From contig NZ_JFJZ01000001.1 of assembly GCF_002115825.1 (NCBI RefSeq), forward strand, positions 62,001 to 126,000: 64,000 nt of DNA, read 5' to 3'. Source of the DNA: Thalassospira sp. MCCC 1A01428 (GTDB lineage: Bacteria; Pseudomonadota; Alphaproteobacteria; Rhodospirillales; Thalassospiraceae). The translations under genes and the position numbers were made by a program. Shown in pieces: positions 1 to 9,085 of the stretch (positions are counted from its first letter, which is position 1; each line of letters starts with the position of its first letter). The notes under the pieces were generated by a model. That model was not told the DNA's origin. It ran no database searches and saw only the letters and a program-made list of their open reading frames with translations.

Positions 1-235
1 AAGCCGCACCATTTTGTACTTTGGCGGCAAGGGCATTCATCTGTGCAATGTCGGCGGGGTTAACCGTTATGTCTTGCGATATTTGGTTGTCCTTTAATTT
101 GGTAAGCGCATTGGCAGCCCGATTGCGGCTGGCGGCAAGGGCAACCTTTTGATTAATATCTGCCGTCTCGTATTGTGTATCAAGGGCGATAAATGTCTTC
201 ATCGCAGCACTGATCAGGTTAGATACATCTGACAT
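1..235 (-). CDS. Unknown protein, N-terminal part (runs off the window)
   Basis: An open frame reads from ATG at 235 through 78 codons to the left edge without a stop. A GGAG Shine-Dalgarno sequence at about 243-246 supports the start. The visible protein is hydrophilic and probably helical, rich in Ala, Asn, Lys and Gln, with no signal peptide or membrane segment. It lies 54 bases downstream of the lipoprotein gene at 290-1147 on the same strand, so the two are probably cotranscribed. I do not recognise the family. It could form a helical partner of the lipoprotein, but that is only inference. Confidence 0.6.
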   Translation of the reverse strand, partial: MSDVSNLISAAMKTFIALDTQYETADINQKVALAASRNRAANALTKLKDNQISQDITVNPADIAQMNALAAKVQNGAA

Positions 236-289
236 CGGGGTCTCCGTTAATTTGCTTTACGACTTTATCTAAAGGGGCCCTAAACACGG

Positions 290-1147
290 TCAGGGCCGGG
301 CCTGTTTGGCCAGATCATCAATCATGGTGCCTGCTTTTTGTTTGATCTGGCTTTCGCTTAAATTGCGGTTCTGCGCAACAAGGCGCAAACCTTTGTCAAT
401 GCCGGTCAACATGGTTTGCGATGTAATTTTATCATAATTTTCAATCTGGGTTTGCAATTTGCTGCCCAGTTGGCTTGCGGTGATAAAATGACGCATGGCA
501 TTTTGCCATGTGGTTTTTTCATCCCCGGCCAGGGTTTGCCATTGCTGCCACCAGTCCTTGACCTGGCTGGATCGGTCCGTCGCGGAAATTGATGTGTCAC
601 TGTGGATTTGGTTGATGCGGGCAATCAGCGCGTCGCGGCGCACCAGAAATGCCGGCGGCGATGTGCCCAGCGTTTGCGCCAGAGATGCCAGCTGGGTCCG
701 CAGTTTTTGCAACAGCGGTGCCGATGCCTTGATGGTGCCTGCCCCAAAAATGTCGTCTGCACCGATGTCAGTAAAAATGGCGGCGAAACTCTGATATTGA
801 TTGCGCAGATTTGCCATTTCGCCCTGCCAGCGGGCGTTTTCCGCCGGGTCAATTGTAATGGCGTCAGGGTTGATCAATATCGGCAGGTTATCGGCGGTTA
901 GCGTGCCGGTAAATTGCGCCAGATTGGCACTGAAAATGGCCTGTTGGGCATCAAGGCTGCGCACGGGCGCACTGAACTGCGCGGTGCGGGCATCATCCAG
1001 GGCCGAAATGGCCTGTTGGGCTTCAACGCTAAACTGATGGGCCGATAATTTAAGCGCATCGGCCTTTTGCGCACAGCCCGCCAGCAAGGCCAGCATCGCA
1101 AGGATACACCCCCGCGAACATTCTTTTTTAACCCGGTAAAAATTCAT
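290..1147 (-). CDS. Putative lipoprotein of unknown function
   Basis: The 285-residue protein begins with a basic n-region, a hydrophobic stretch and the lipobox LLAGC (Cys25), so it is probably lipidated and anchored in the envelope. The rest is largely alpha-helical in appearance, Gln/Ala/Asp-rich, with no enzymatic motif that I can name. It is followed after 54 bases by another small helical protein gene running out of the window, suggesting a two-gene or longer unit. The start ATG at 1147 is preceded by a GGGGA/AGG-rich stretch. No family is assigned; the lipobox is the only firm functional statement. Confidence 0.65.
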   Translation of the reverse strand: MNFYRVKKECSRGCILAMLALLAGCAQKADALKLSAHQFSVEAQQAISALDDARTAQFSAPVRSLDAQQAIFSANLAQFTGTLTADNLPILINPDAITIDPAENARWQGEMANLRNQYQSFAAIFTDIGADDIFGAGTIKASAPLLQKLRTQLASLAQTLGTSPPAFLVRRDALIARINQIHSDTSISATDRSSQVKDWWQQWQTLAGDEKTTWQNAMRHFITASQLGSKLQTQIENYDKITSQTMLTGIDKGLRLVAQNRNLSESQIKQKAGTMIDDLAKQARP

Positions 1148-1230
1148 CCTGCGTCCCCTGATTGCGCGGCGATCAGGGGTGACGGTGCATCAGGGGTTTT
1201 GTGACGAATGGCCTGCGAAAAGACGGGGGA

Positions 1231-1893
1231 TTATCCCTTCTTCTTGCTCAGCATGAACAAAGCCTGATTGCCAAAAAAATTGGCCAGGTTTGAATGGCTG
1301 CCCAGGCTGACCTTTGATCCGCTTTCATTTAGCACCATGGATCGTTCAATGATCAGGTCCATATCCTTACACATGGCAACAAAGTCGCGCACGGTGCAAA
1401 AATGGATGTTGGGTGTTTCGTACCACATGATTGGCAGGTTGGGGTTTTGTGGCATCCGGCCATGAAACATCAAATCAAACCGGGCGCGCCAATGCCCGAA
1501 ATTGGGGAAGGATACAATCGCCTTGCGGCCAATGCGCAACAATTCGGCCAGCACTTCGCGCGGGCGGTTAGTGGCCTGAAGGGTCTGGCTTAAAATCGCA
1601 TAATCAAAGGCATCGTTGGGGTAATCGTGCAAATCACGGTCGGCATCGCCCTGCATCACGGGCAGGCCCTGTGCCACACAATTGCGCACCCCTTCGTTTG
1701 AAAGTTCCAGCCCGCGGCCATCAACCTTTTTGGTGCGCTTCAAATAGCCCAGTAATTCGCCGTCACCACAGCCAATATCAAGCACACGCGTTCCAGGTTC
1801 CACCATGTCGGCAATCAGTTGCAAATCAACACGAATGCGGTCGGACGGGGTGGTGCCATTTGTGGTGGCTGTCTGGTTTAAGGTTTGTGTCAT
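1231..1893 (-). CDS. metW: Methionine biosynthesis protein MetW
   Basis: This 220-residue class I SAM-methyltransferase fold protein has the glycine-rich motif VLDIGCGDGELL near residues 38-49 and further MetW-type stretches (FDYAILSQTLQATNRP, SFPNFGHW). MetW acts together with MetX in homoserine acylation in many proteobacteria; its exact chemistry is debated. The ATG at 1893 is four bases after the metX stop, with no strong Shine-Dalgarno of its own, so translation is likely coupled to metX. The length is normal for the family. There is nothing odd in it apart from the tight coupling. Confidence 0.93.
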   Translation of the reverse strand: MTQTLNQTATTNGTTPSDRIRVDLQLIADMVEPGTRVLDIGCGDGELLGYLKRTKKVDGRGLELSNEGVRNCVAQGLPVMQGDADRDLHDYPNDAFDYAILSQTLQATNRPREVLAELLRIGRKAIVSFPNFGHWRARFDLMFHGRMPQNPNLPIMWYETPNIHFCTVRDFVAMCKDMDLIIERSMVLNESGSKVSLGSHSNLANFFGNQALFMLSKKKG

Positions 1894-1897
1894 GGTC

Positions 1898-3055
1898 TTA
1901 ATTCAATCCGCGCGCTTCGGCGGCCCCCTCGATAAAGCCGCTTAGAACCATGTGGAAATCGGGTTCGTCGAGCAAAAAGGCATCGTGGCCCTTATCGCTT
2001 TCAATTTCCACACAACTGACATTGCACGATGCCGCATTCAGGGCATGTGCCAAACGGCGGCTTTCGGCGGTGGTAAAGCACCAGTCCGATGAAAACGAAA
2101 TCACGCAGAACCGGGTGTTTGACCCGCGAAAGGCCTCGGCCAGGCGCCCGTCAAATTCCACTGACAGGTCGAAATAATCCATCGCGCGGGTGATATAAAG
2201 GTAACTGTTGGCATCAAACCGGTCGACAAACGATTTACCCTGATGGCGTAAATAGCTTTCGACCTGAAAATCGTGATCAAAGCTATAGGTAATGCCACCA
2301 CGATTTTGCAGCTTGCGGCCAAATTTGCGATGCAGTGCCGGTTCGGACAAATAGGTGATATGCGCGGTCATGCGTGCCACGGCCAAACCACGGGCAGGTT
2401 TTTTGCCTTCCAGCAGGTAATTTCCCCCGCACCAGTCGGGGTCGGCCATCACGGCCTGGCGGCCCACTTCGTGGAAGGCGATATTTTGTGCGGAATGGCG
2501 ATAGGACGTGGCAATCGGTGCGGCGGCAAAGACGCGCTCCGGATAGCTTTTGCACCATTCCAGCACCTGCATGCCACCCATGGACCCGCCGATAACGGCA
2601 AACAGGCTGTCGATGCCCATATGGTCGATCAGCATGGTTTGGGCACGCACCATATCGCCAACCGTGATCACGGGAAAATCCAGCCCCCAGGGTTTGCCGG
2701 TTTCCGGGTTGGTTTCCTTGGGGCCGGTGCTGCCCAGGCAGCCGCCAATCACGTTGGTGCAAATCACAAAATATTTTTCGGTATCAATGATTTTGCCGGG
2801 GCCAACAATGGCGCGCCACCAGCCTTCCTTGCCGGTAATGGGGTGAACATCATCGGCGACATATTGGTCGCCGGTCAGGGCGTGACACACCAGCACCGCA
2901 TTGGATTTATCGGCATTCAGCGCGCCATAGGTTTGATAGGCCAGCGTGAACGGACCAAAATCAACACCGCTATCAAGGCGCAGCTTGTCGGTCTCGCCCA
3001 GTACAATCTGATGGCCCGGCAGGGCGCGGCGCGAAAGCGGGGCGGTATGGGACAT
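1898..3055 (-). CDS. metX: Homoserine O-acyltransferase MetX
   Basis: An alpha/beta-hydrolase acyltransferase that activates homoserine with acetyl- or succinyl-CoA for methionine synthesis. The nucleophile elbow GGSMGGMQ carries the catalytic Ser; the Asp is in SSDWCF and the His in SDKGHDAF near the C-terminus. I chose the ATG at 3055 (MSHTAP..., 385 residues), which has AAAGGA upstream and gives the usual family length. The open frame extends 55 codons further, but that part is basic, unlike MetX, and would run into the leader of the divergent chorismate mutase gene. It forms metXW with the next gene. Acetyl versus succinyl specificity cannot be decided from sequence alone. Confidence 0.93.
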   Translation of the reverse strand: MSHTAPLSRRALPGHQIVLGETDKLRLDSGVDFGPFTLAYQTYGALNADKSNAVLVCHALTGDQYVADDVHPITGKEGWWRAIVGPGKIIDTEKYFVICTNVIGGCLGSTGPKETNPETGKPWGLDFPVITVGDMVRAQTMLIDHMGIDSLFAVIGGSMGGMQVLEWCKSYPERVFAAAPIATSYRHSAQNIAFHEVGRQAVMADPDWCGGNYLLEGKKPARGLAVARMTAHITYLSEPALHRKFGRKLQNRGGITYSFDHDFQVESYLRHQGKSFVDRFDANSYLYITRAMDYFDLSVEFDGRLAEAFRGSNTRFCVISFSSDWCFTTAESRRLAHALNAASCNVSCVEIESDKGHDAFLLDEPDFHMVLSGFIEGAAEARGLN

Positions 3056-3218
3056 GGACGTTTTATTCCTTTGCACGGGCAATGTCAGGCGCGCCAAACG
3101 CTGCGCCAGCCTTTTTTGTTCGTTCCAGTTAGGAACAGGCATGCTTTTAGTCAATCTTTTCTTTGCAAATGCCGGGTAGTTCCCTAAAACTGAGCGCCGT
3201 TTGGCAAAAGAGTGGATC

Positions 3219-4109
3219 ATGGCGCAAAACGACGAAAATTTGGCAAATCTTGACCTTAACGGGCTGCGGGCTGAAATCGACGAGATCGATCAGGCGATGC
3301 AGGCCCTGATCATTCGCCGTACCCGCGTGGTGCAGGCCGTTGGTGCGTTTAAGGACCGGCAAATTGCAGCGGGCAGCAAGGTACATGTGCCCTATCGCCC
3401 GGCGCGCGAAGCCCGCATCATGCGCACATTGGTGCGCCGCCACGAAGGGGCCTTTCCCAAAACCGCCCTTATCCAGATATGGCGGGAACTGATTGCGGCG
3501 GGCACCCGCCTGGAAGCGCCCTATACGGTGGCGCTGTGCCGGGATGCCGACGGGCAAGATTGCTGGGAACTGGCCAGGCTTAATTTTGGCTGCTTAAACG
3601 AAATTGTCGAATTTGACAGCCAGCTTGAAGCCATTCATGCGCTGGAAGATGGTCGGGCCGCCGTGGGTGTCTTTCCGGCCCCGGTTGCGGGGGAAGGCCA
3701 TTCGTGGTGGCCGCTGATTTCAGCTGACAGTGCGGTCAGGGTGGTGTCAAAACTGCCTTTTGGCGGGCGCCCGGTGGGCCGTGGTGAAGATACCGAAGGG
3801 TTTGTTCTTGCGGCAATCGAGCTTGAGGAAAGCGGGGATGACCGCACCCTGTTTGTCGTAAAGGTTGATCAGCCCGGTGACGAGGCCACCTTGCGCAAAG
3901 ATTTTGCCAAAGCCAGCCCCGGTTCGGCAATCCTTGGCGTTTTTACGCCAACAACTGAAAATCATGGTTTTGTCCTTGTTGATGTTGCCGGATTCCTTTG
4001 TAATCAGGGCGAAAATTTTCGACGCACCCTTTTGGACCATGGTTTGAAATGCGGTGACGTGCGGGTATTGGGTGCTTATGGCGTGCCGATCCCCGCTGAC
4101 GAAATGTAA
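3219..4109 (+). CDS. Chorismate mutase (AroQ type) with a long C-terminal domain
   Basis: The first ~90 residues of this 296-residue protein match an AroQ-type chorismate mutase: [20 protein letters not shown], then a basic helix and a third helix ending in [11 protein letters not shown]. It would convert chorismate to prephenate for the TyrA encoded two genes downstream. The remaining ~200 residues ([20 protein letters not shown] onward) resemble the prephenate-dehydratase/periplasmic-binding fold followed by an ACT-like segment only loosely, and I see no clear TRF-type dehydratase motif. The ATG at 3219 is preferred over an in-frame TTG at 3201. It is followed at close range by hisC and tyrA, an aromatic amino acid operon. 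Confidence 0.85.
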   Translation: MAQNDENLANLDLNGLRAEIDEIDQAMQALIIRRTRVVQAVGAFKDRQIAAGSKVHVPYRPAREARIMRTLVRRHEGAFPKTALIQIWRELIAAGTRLEAPYTVALCRDADGQDCWELARLNFGCLNEIVEFDSQLEAIHALEDGRAAVGVFPAPVAGEGHSWWPLISADSAVRVVSKLPFGGRPVGRGEDTEGFVLAAIELEESGDDRTLFVVKVDQPGDEATLRKDFAKASPGSAILGVFTPTTENHGFVLVDVAGFLCNQGENFRRTLLDHGLKCGDVRVLGAYGVPIPADEM

Positions 4110-4146
4110 ACGAACATACGAACATACCCCCAGGGAGTTTCCTGTT

Positions 4147-5244
4147 ATGACTGCGCCCACCCCCCGTCCCGGTATTCTTGATATTGCCCCCTATGTTGGT
4201 GGTAAATCCAGCAGTGCGGGTGCTGCCCGTGTGATCAAGCTTTCGTCAAACGAAGGCGCGCTTGGCCCCAGCCCCAGGGCCATCGAAGCCCTGCAAAAAT
4301 CGGCAACCAAACTGCATCGATATCCCGATGGCGGGTGTGACCTTTTGCGCGCCAAACTGGCTGAAAAATACGACCTGGAATTTGATCAGATCGTATGCGG
4401 TGCTGGATCAGACGAACTGATCACGCTTTTGATCCGGGCTTATGCCGGGCCGGGCGACGAAGTGCTGTATTCACAGCATGGCTTCCTGATGTATCCGATT
4501 GCCGCCAAGGGTGTGGGGGCGGTCCCGGTTACCGCGGCTGAAACCAACATGACAGCCAGCGTTGACTCGATCCTGGCCGCCGTCACCGATAAAACCAAAA
4601 TCGTTTTTGTTGCCAACCCCAATAACCCGACCGGGACTTATATTACCTCGGCCGAGGTTGCACGCCTGCGTGAGGGCCTGCGCGAAGACATTTTGCTGGT
4701 AGTGGATGCCGCCTATGCCGAATTCATGACCGGGCAGGAAGATTATACCGCCGGGGCCGAACTGGTGGCAAAGGGTGACAATACCGTCATGACACGCACC
4801 TTTTCCAAAATTTACGGTCTGGGCGGTATTCGTTTGGGCTGGTGTTATGCACCGCCTGCCGTCGCCGATGTGCTGCAACGCCTGCGCAACCCGTTCAATG
4901 TCGGTTTGCCCTCACAGGAAGCCGGTGTTGCCGCCCTTGAGGATGACGATTTCGTCGATGCCTGTGTGCGCCATAACTCGGAAACGCGGGAATGGTTCCG
5001 CGAGGAAATCAACAAACTGGCCGATCTTAAGGCCCATCCGTCCTATGGCAATTTTGTCATGGTTGAATTCCCGGCAGAGGAAGGCAAAAACGCCGATGCC
5101 GCCAACGAATTCATGATGGCCCGTGGGGTGATCCCGCGCAAAATCGGCGCGTATGGTTTGCCGCAAATGTTGCGTATTTCCATCGGCACACAAGAAGAAA
5201 TGCAGATATGTCTGCAAACAATCAAAGATTTTATAGCGAATTAA
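4147..5244 (+). CDS. hisC: Histidinol-phosphate / aromatic aminotransferase
   Basis: A class I/II PLP aminotransferase of 365 residues. Visible marks are KLSSNEGALGPSP (substrate loop), VFVANPNNPTGTY, the Asp-containing VDAAYAEF and the PLP-lysine segment RTFSKIYGLGGIRLGW. The ATG at 4147 has a GGGAG ribosome site; an upstream in-frame start at 4054 would overlap the previous gene. Lying between chorismate mutase and tyrA, it probably transaminates prephenate or hydroxyphenylpyruvate as well as, or instead of, imidazole acetol phosphate. A separate hisC in a histidine operon elsewhere would support an aromatic role. Confidence 0.9.
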   Translation: MTAPTPRPGILDIAPYVGGKSSSAGAARVIKLSSNEGALGPSPRAIEALQKSATKLHRYPDGGCDLLRAKLAEKYDLEFDQIVCGAGSDELITLLIRAYAGPGDEVLYSQHGFLMYPIAAKGVGAVPVTAAETNMTASVDSILAAVTDKTKIVFVANPNNPTGTYITSAEVARLREGLREDILLVVDAAYAEFMTGQEDYTAGAELVAKGDNTVMTRTFSKIYGLGGIRLGWCYAPPAVADVLQRLRNPFNVGLPSQEAGVAALEDDDFVDACVRHNSETREWFREEINKLADLKAHPSYGNFVMVEFPAEEGKNADAANEFMMARGVIPRKIGAYGLPQMLRISIGTQEEMQICLQTIKDFIAN

Positions 5245-5245
5245 A

Positions 5246-6229
5246 ATGACCAGTTCCGTATCGACGACCCCGCTGTTTGACAAAGTTGCATTCATTGGCA
5301 TGGGCCTTATTGGTTCCTCGATGGCGCGCCGCATGATCCGCGACGGCCTGGCAGGTTCCATTAGCTGTGCCGTGCGTTCCGAAGCCACCCGTGACCGGGT
5401 TCTGGAACTGGGCATTGCCAATTACGCCTATTGCGACATCGAAAGCGCGGTCAAAGACGCGGACCTGGTGATGCTGTGCGTGCCGGTGGGCATTAACGAA
5501 ACCATCGGCCAACAGCTTGAAGGCCACCTTAAACCGGGCTGCATTGTTTCCGATGTTGGCTCGGTTAAACAGGCGGTTATTCGCGATATTGCCCCGCATC
5601 TGGGCGAAGGGGTGCATTTCGTCCCCGGCCATCCGCTGGCCGGGACCGAACATTCCGGCCCCGATGCGGGCTTTCCCGAACTGTTTGAAGGGCGCTGGTG
5701 CATTTTAACCCCTATCCCCGGCGTGCCCGATGAGGCCAATGCCAGGGTTCAGGCGCTGTGGGAAGCCTGCGGGATGCGGGTGGAATGCATGGATGCCAAC
5801 CATCATGACCGTGTTTTGGGCATTACATCGCATTTGCCCCATTTGATCGCGTATACCATTGTTGGCACGGCAACCGACCTTGAAGACGCAATGCGCCAGG
5901 AAGTGATCAAGTTTTCAGCCACCGGGTTTCGCGACTTTACCCGTATTGCCGCGTCCGACCCGACCATGTGGCGCGATGTGTTTTTAAACAACCGGGAAGC
6001 CGTGCTGGAAGTTTTAGGCCGTTTTCAGGAAGATCTGATGGCCCTGCAACGTGCCATTCGCTGGGGCGAGGGCGACAAGCTGTTTGATCTGTTTTCGCGT
6101 ACCCGTGAAATTCGTCGGGGCATTGTCGATGCCGGCCAGTATTTTACCAATTTCTCGGCCGAGGGCGAAGACCGCAAGTCCGATGAAAGTGGCAAAAGCA
6201 AAAAGCCCCAACCGCCAACGGACGCCTGA
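5246..6229 (+). CDS. tyrA: Prephenate/arogenate dehydrogenase family protein
   Basis: A 327-residue NAD(P)-dependent dehydrogenase that would oxidatively decarboxylate prephenate or arogenate for tyrosine synthesis. The Rossmann motif FIGMGLIGSSMARRMI is near the N-terminus; downstream are SDVGSVKQAV, the GHPLAGTEHSG substrate segment and a helical domain with SHLPHLIAYT. The start lies one base after the hisC stop codon, so it is translated with hisC. The C-terminal tail (from about residue 305) is charged and low complexity, rich in Lys, Ser, Asp and Glu. No ACT domain is visible. Confidence 0.92.
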   Translation: MTSSVSTTPLFDKVAFIGMGLIGSSMARRMIRDGLAGSISCAVRSEATRDRVLELGIANYAYCDIESAVKDADLVMLCVPVGINETIGQQLEGHLKPGCIVSDVGSVKQAVIRDIAPHLGEGVHFVPGHPLAGTEHSGPDAGFPELFEGRWCILTPIPGVPDEANARVQALWEACGMRVECMDANHHDRVLGITSHLPHLIAYTIVGTATDLEDAMRQEVIKFSATGFRDFTRIAASDPTMWRDVFLNNREAVLEVLGRFQEDLMALQRAIRWGEGDKLFDLFSRTREIRRGIVDAGQYFTNFSAEGEDRKSDESGKSKKPQPPTDA

Positions 6230-6392
6230 GTAACCTGAATTGAAAAGACCCGGCCGGTGTCAACGGCCCTTGAAGGTTGATGCTTACCTTAAACGGGGCC
6301 GCTTGTTTCGGCGGGTCTTTTTCCACGATTAATGCCGTTTGGCAGCAAAAAGGCCGTGCTTGCAACGGTCTCGCCTGCAAGGAACCCCGCAA

Positions 6393-7283
6393 ATGCCCGT
6401 ACAAAACATATCGAGCCATCCGGCCTTTGCCCGGTTCATGCCGTTTGTGTTTGTGTTTTTGTGGAGCACGGGGTTTGTTGGTGCCAAATTTGGCCTGCCT
6501 TATGCCGAGCCGTTTACCTTTCTGCTGATCCGGTTTCTGGTGGTGATTGCCATTATGTTGCCGGTGGTGTGGCTGCTGCGTGCGCGCTGGCCCAAAACCC
6601 TGGCTGAAACCCTGCATATTGCCGTGGCCGGGATGCTGGTACATGGCATTTATCTGGGTGGGGTCTTTGCTGCTATTAACCATGGTTTGCCAGCGGGGCT
6701 GTCGGCCCTGATTGTCGGCATGCAGCCGGTGTTAACCGCATCGGTGGTTGGGGCGTTGCTGGGCGAACGCGTTACAGCACGGCAATGGCTGGGGCTGGCT
6801 TTGGGGCTGGTTGGTGTGGGGCTGGTGCTTGGCCCTAAAATCGGCAATGGTTCCGGAATTACCGTTGTGGGTGTGTTGCTGGCCGTGGGCGCGTTGTTGG
6901 GGATGACGGCAGGGACGCTGTATCAAAAACGGTTTTGCACCGGCATGGATTTGCGCAGCGGTACGGTTATTCAATATAGTGCCGCCAGTGCCGTTGTTGC
7001 GATTGCGGCTTTTTCGTTTGAAACCCGACATGTTGACTGGACGCTGGATTTTGTCCTGGTGATGGTGTGGCTGGTGCTGGTGCTTTCAATCGGGGCGATC
7101 ATGCTGTTGATGGTGCTGATCAAACAGGGCGAAGCGACCCGGGTGGCCAGCATGTTTTATCTGGTGCCGCCCACGGCCGCCTTTTTTGCCTGGGTGCTGT
7201 TTGATGAACAGATTGGTGTTTTGGGCTTTGTCGGGTTTGGTGTTGCCGCCCTTGGGGTGGCAATGGTGATGTCGAAACGTTAG
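6393..7283 (+). CDS. DMT-superfamily (EamA) transporter
   Basis: A hydrophobic protein of about 296 residues with ten predicted membrane segments in two EamA repeats; WSTGFVGAKFGLPYAEP is typical of the first helix region. The ATG at 6393 follows AAGGAA at good distance; a TTG further upstream has no ribosome site. It lies 60 bases before chaC on the same strand. These proteins export small metabolites such as amino acids or nucleosides, but the substrate cannot be read from the sequence. A second EamA protein lies on the other side of chaC, from a different subfamily. Confidence 0.88.
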   Translation: MPVQNISSHPAFARFMPFVFVFLWSTGFVGAKFGLPYAEPFTFLLIRFLVVIAIMLPVVWLLRARWPKTLAETLHIAVAGMLVHGIYLGGVFAAINHGLPAGLSALIVGMQPVLTASVVGALLGERVTARQWLGLALGLVGVGLVLGPKIGNGSGITVVGVLLAVGALLGMTAGTLYQKRFCTGMDLRSGTVIQYSAASAVVAIAAFSFETRHVDWTLDFVLVMVWLVLVLSIGAIMLLMVLIKQGEATRVASMFYLVPPTAAFFAWVLFDEQIGVLGFVGFGVAALGVAMVMSKR

Positions 7284-7342
7284 GGTCGGGGCCAGACCAA
7301 GCCAGCAAAATAGACAGACAGGCCAAAATCAGGAGGATGTGA

Positions 7343-7912
7343 ATGACGGGCGAGTCGGGCCACGATGATAAATGGGTGTTTGGCTATGGTTCGCTGTTGT
7401 GGCGGCCCGGTTTCACCTGTGAGGAACGTGCCCAGGCGCTTTTGCGCGATTATCATCGATCCTTTTGCATCTATTCGCATCATTATCGCGGCACCCCGGA
7501 AAATCCGGGTCTGGTTCTGGGCCTGTCGGCCGGGGGGCAATGCCACGGCATGGCCTTTCGTGTCAAACCGGAAAACTGGCCGATGGTGAAGGCCTATCTT
7601 GATGAACGCGAACTGGTAACCAATACCTATATTCCGGCCGATGTTGATGTGGAACTGGCCGATGGCCGCCACGTTATTGCCCATACCTATGTGGCCGACC
7701 CGGCACACCCGCAATATGCGGGCAACCTGCCGATGCGCGAGGCGGCTGAAATTATTACCGCAGCCTATGGTAATGTCGGCCCTAATCTGGAATATCTTGA
7801 AAATACGGTTTGCCACCTTGATCAGATGGGCATTGTTGATCCGCCCTTGCATGATCTGATGGATCTGGTGCGTCGCGAATATGGACAATTAAATATGGGT
7901 GCAGGGATTTAA
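7343..7912 (+). CDS. chaC: Gamma-glutamylcyclotransferase, ChaC family
   Basis: A 189-residue protein with the ChaC signature VFGYGSLLWRPGF at residues 12-24 and the catalytic Glu in YLDERELVTNTY. ChaC enzymes cleave the gamma-glutamyl bond of glutathione to give 5-oxoproline and Cys-Gly in the cytosol. An AGGAGG-like site (caggaggatgtga) directly precedes the ATG, among the strongest ribosome sites in the window. It stands between two EamA permease genes on the same strand, which could suggest export of breakdown products, but this is only positional inference. Confidence 0.92.
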   Translation: MTGESGHDDKWVFGYGSLLWRPGFTCEERAQALLRDYHRSFCIYSHHYRGTPENPGLVLGLSAGGQCHGMAFRVKPENWPMVKAYLDERELVTNTYIPADVDVELADGRHVIAHTYVADPAHPQYAGNLPMREAAEIITAAYGNVGPNLEYLENTVCHLDQMGIVDPPLHDLMDLVRREYGQLNMGAGI

Positions 7913-7928
7913 CCCGGCCCAACAAATA

Positions 7929-7973
7929 ATGAACCTTGCCCCGGCATATATCTGTGCGGGTTTGGGGCAGGTT
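7929..7973 (+). repeat. Inverted repeat upstream of the second EamA gene
   Basis: The segments aaccttgcccc and ggggcaggtt form a near-perfect inverted repeat around a 20-odd base loop, just after the chaC stop and just before the ribosome site (ggggggaac) of the next gene. There is no T-tract, so it is not a standard terminator. It may be an mRNA boundary hairpin or attenuator. Confidence 0.4.
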
Positions 7974-7986
7974 CGGGGGGAACTTG

Positions 7987-8946
7987 ATGTCTCAGGCAAA
8001 TTCAACGGCGGGTAAAACACAGGCCGTTCCCGTGATTGCCTATATGCTCCTCATCGCCTGCGCGTTGATGTGGGGGTCCAACCATGTGGTGGCGCGCGGG
8101 GTGAATGCATCGGTGCCACTGGCGGCACTGGCTTTCTGGCGCTGGGTTGTCGCCCTTTTATTGTTGCTGCCGGTTTGTATGGGCAAGTTCCGCCGTGACT
8201 GGCCGCTGATCAGACAGGGTTGGAAGCCGATATTCTGGATCGGCACCACCGGGACATTCATGTTCACCATTGCCATCTATCTGGCGGCATATAACACCAC
8301 GGCGGTTAATACAGGCCTTTTGAATGCGACAACGCCAATCTGGGTGTTGCTGTTTGCAGCGTTATTGACGGCAGACAAACCTCGCATGACCCAATGGGTG
8401 GGCGTTCTGATTGCCGGTTTGGGAACTGCGGTGATCATTGCCAAGGGCGACATTAATGTTTTTCTGGAAATGAATTTTGTTTCCGGCGATTTGTTCGCCC
8501 TTATTTCGGCAATGATCTGGGCGGTTTATTCGATGCTGCTGAAATATGCACCACGGGGCATTCACCCGTTTAGTCTGATTTTCGCCTCCATCGTGGTCGG
8601 GCTGGTTTATCTGACGCCGATTTATCTGTGGAGCATTCTGGTCAATGGTGACCCGTATTTTACCCGGTTGGACCCGGCCTGGCCCGACATGATCAAAATT
8701 GCCTATATCGGTGCCGGACCGGCCTTTTTGGGCTATTTGTTCTGGAACCGGGGGGTCGGCATGGTGGGGGCAGCCAATGCCGGTGTGTTTCTGTATTTGA
8801 TGCCCGCCTTTGCCAGTGTGCTGGCCATTATTTTTCTCGGTGAAGAACTGCATTTATATCATTTGGGTGGTATCGCCCTGATTGCCGTGGGGATTTGGCG
8901 GGCCACCCGGCGTGTCCCCAAACCGGCGCCGACTAAAACGGCCTGA
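7987..8946 (+). CDS. DMT-superfamily (EamA) transporter
   Basis: An integral membrane protein of about 319 residues with ten hydrophobic segments arranged as two EamA repeats (first repeat around residues 20-145, second around 165-310). LLIACALMWGSNHVVARG is a characteristic first helix. The ATG at 7987 follows a GGGGGGAA stretch; the frame extends 17 codons upstream without a ribosome site. It ends 34 bases before a strong hairpin terminator. It is an inner-membrane metabolite exporter of unknown substrate, not closely similar to the EamA protein at 6393-7283. Confidence 0.88.
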   Translation: MSQANSTAGKTQAVPVIAYMLLIACALMWGSNHVVARGVNASVPLAALAFWRWVVALLLLLPVCMGKFRRDWPLIRQGWKPIFWIGTTGTFMFTIAIYLAAYNTTAVNTGLLNATTPIWVLLFAALLTADKPRMTQWVGVLIAGLGTAVIIAKGDINVFLEMNFVSGDLFALISAMIWAVYSMLLKYAPRGIHPFSLIFASIVVGLVYLTPIYLWSILVNGDPYFTRLDPAWPDMIKIAYIGAGPAFLGYLFWNRGVGMVGAANAGVFLYLMPAFASVLAIIFLGEELHLYHLGGIALIAVGIWRATRRVPKPAPTKTA

Positions 8947-8980
8947 TTTTTACGCTGGCAGAGCCATCAAATTCCATGCA

Positions 8981-9015
8981 AAAGGCCGGTCAGAAATTCT
9001 GACCGGCCTTTATGT
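8981..9015 (+). terminator. Rho-independent terminator after the EamA gene
   Basis: The 13-base arms aaaggccggtcag and ctgaccggccttt pair perfectly around a five-base loop, flanked by A on the left and T on the right. It closes the plus-strand chaC/EamA unit. The symmetrical flanks could also stop minus-strand transcripts coming from plsC. Confidence 0.85.
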
Positions 9016-9085
9016 TTTAGCCCCGTTCTTGATGAAGACACCCAAACGGGAATGATCGAAGCGCGACAGTGCCGCCTAAACCCGC

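Noticed and set aside
2273-3187. Long open frame on the plus strand opposite metX
   Set aside because: Gly/His/Ala-rich composition typical of an antisense frame; metX has all catalytic motifs.
3056-3218. Possible SAM-II type riboswitch upstream of metX
   Set aside because: Such elements often precede metX or metA in alphaproteobacteria, but I could not find the conserved loop sequences; only a five-pair hairpin (gttcc/ggaac) is present.
3056-3220. N-terminal extension of MetX by 55 residues
   Set aside because: The extension is basic and unlike MetX, a good ribosome site precedes the ATG at 3055, and it would overlap the divergent gene's leader.
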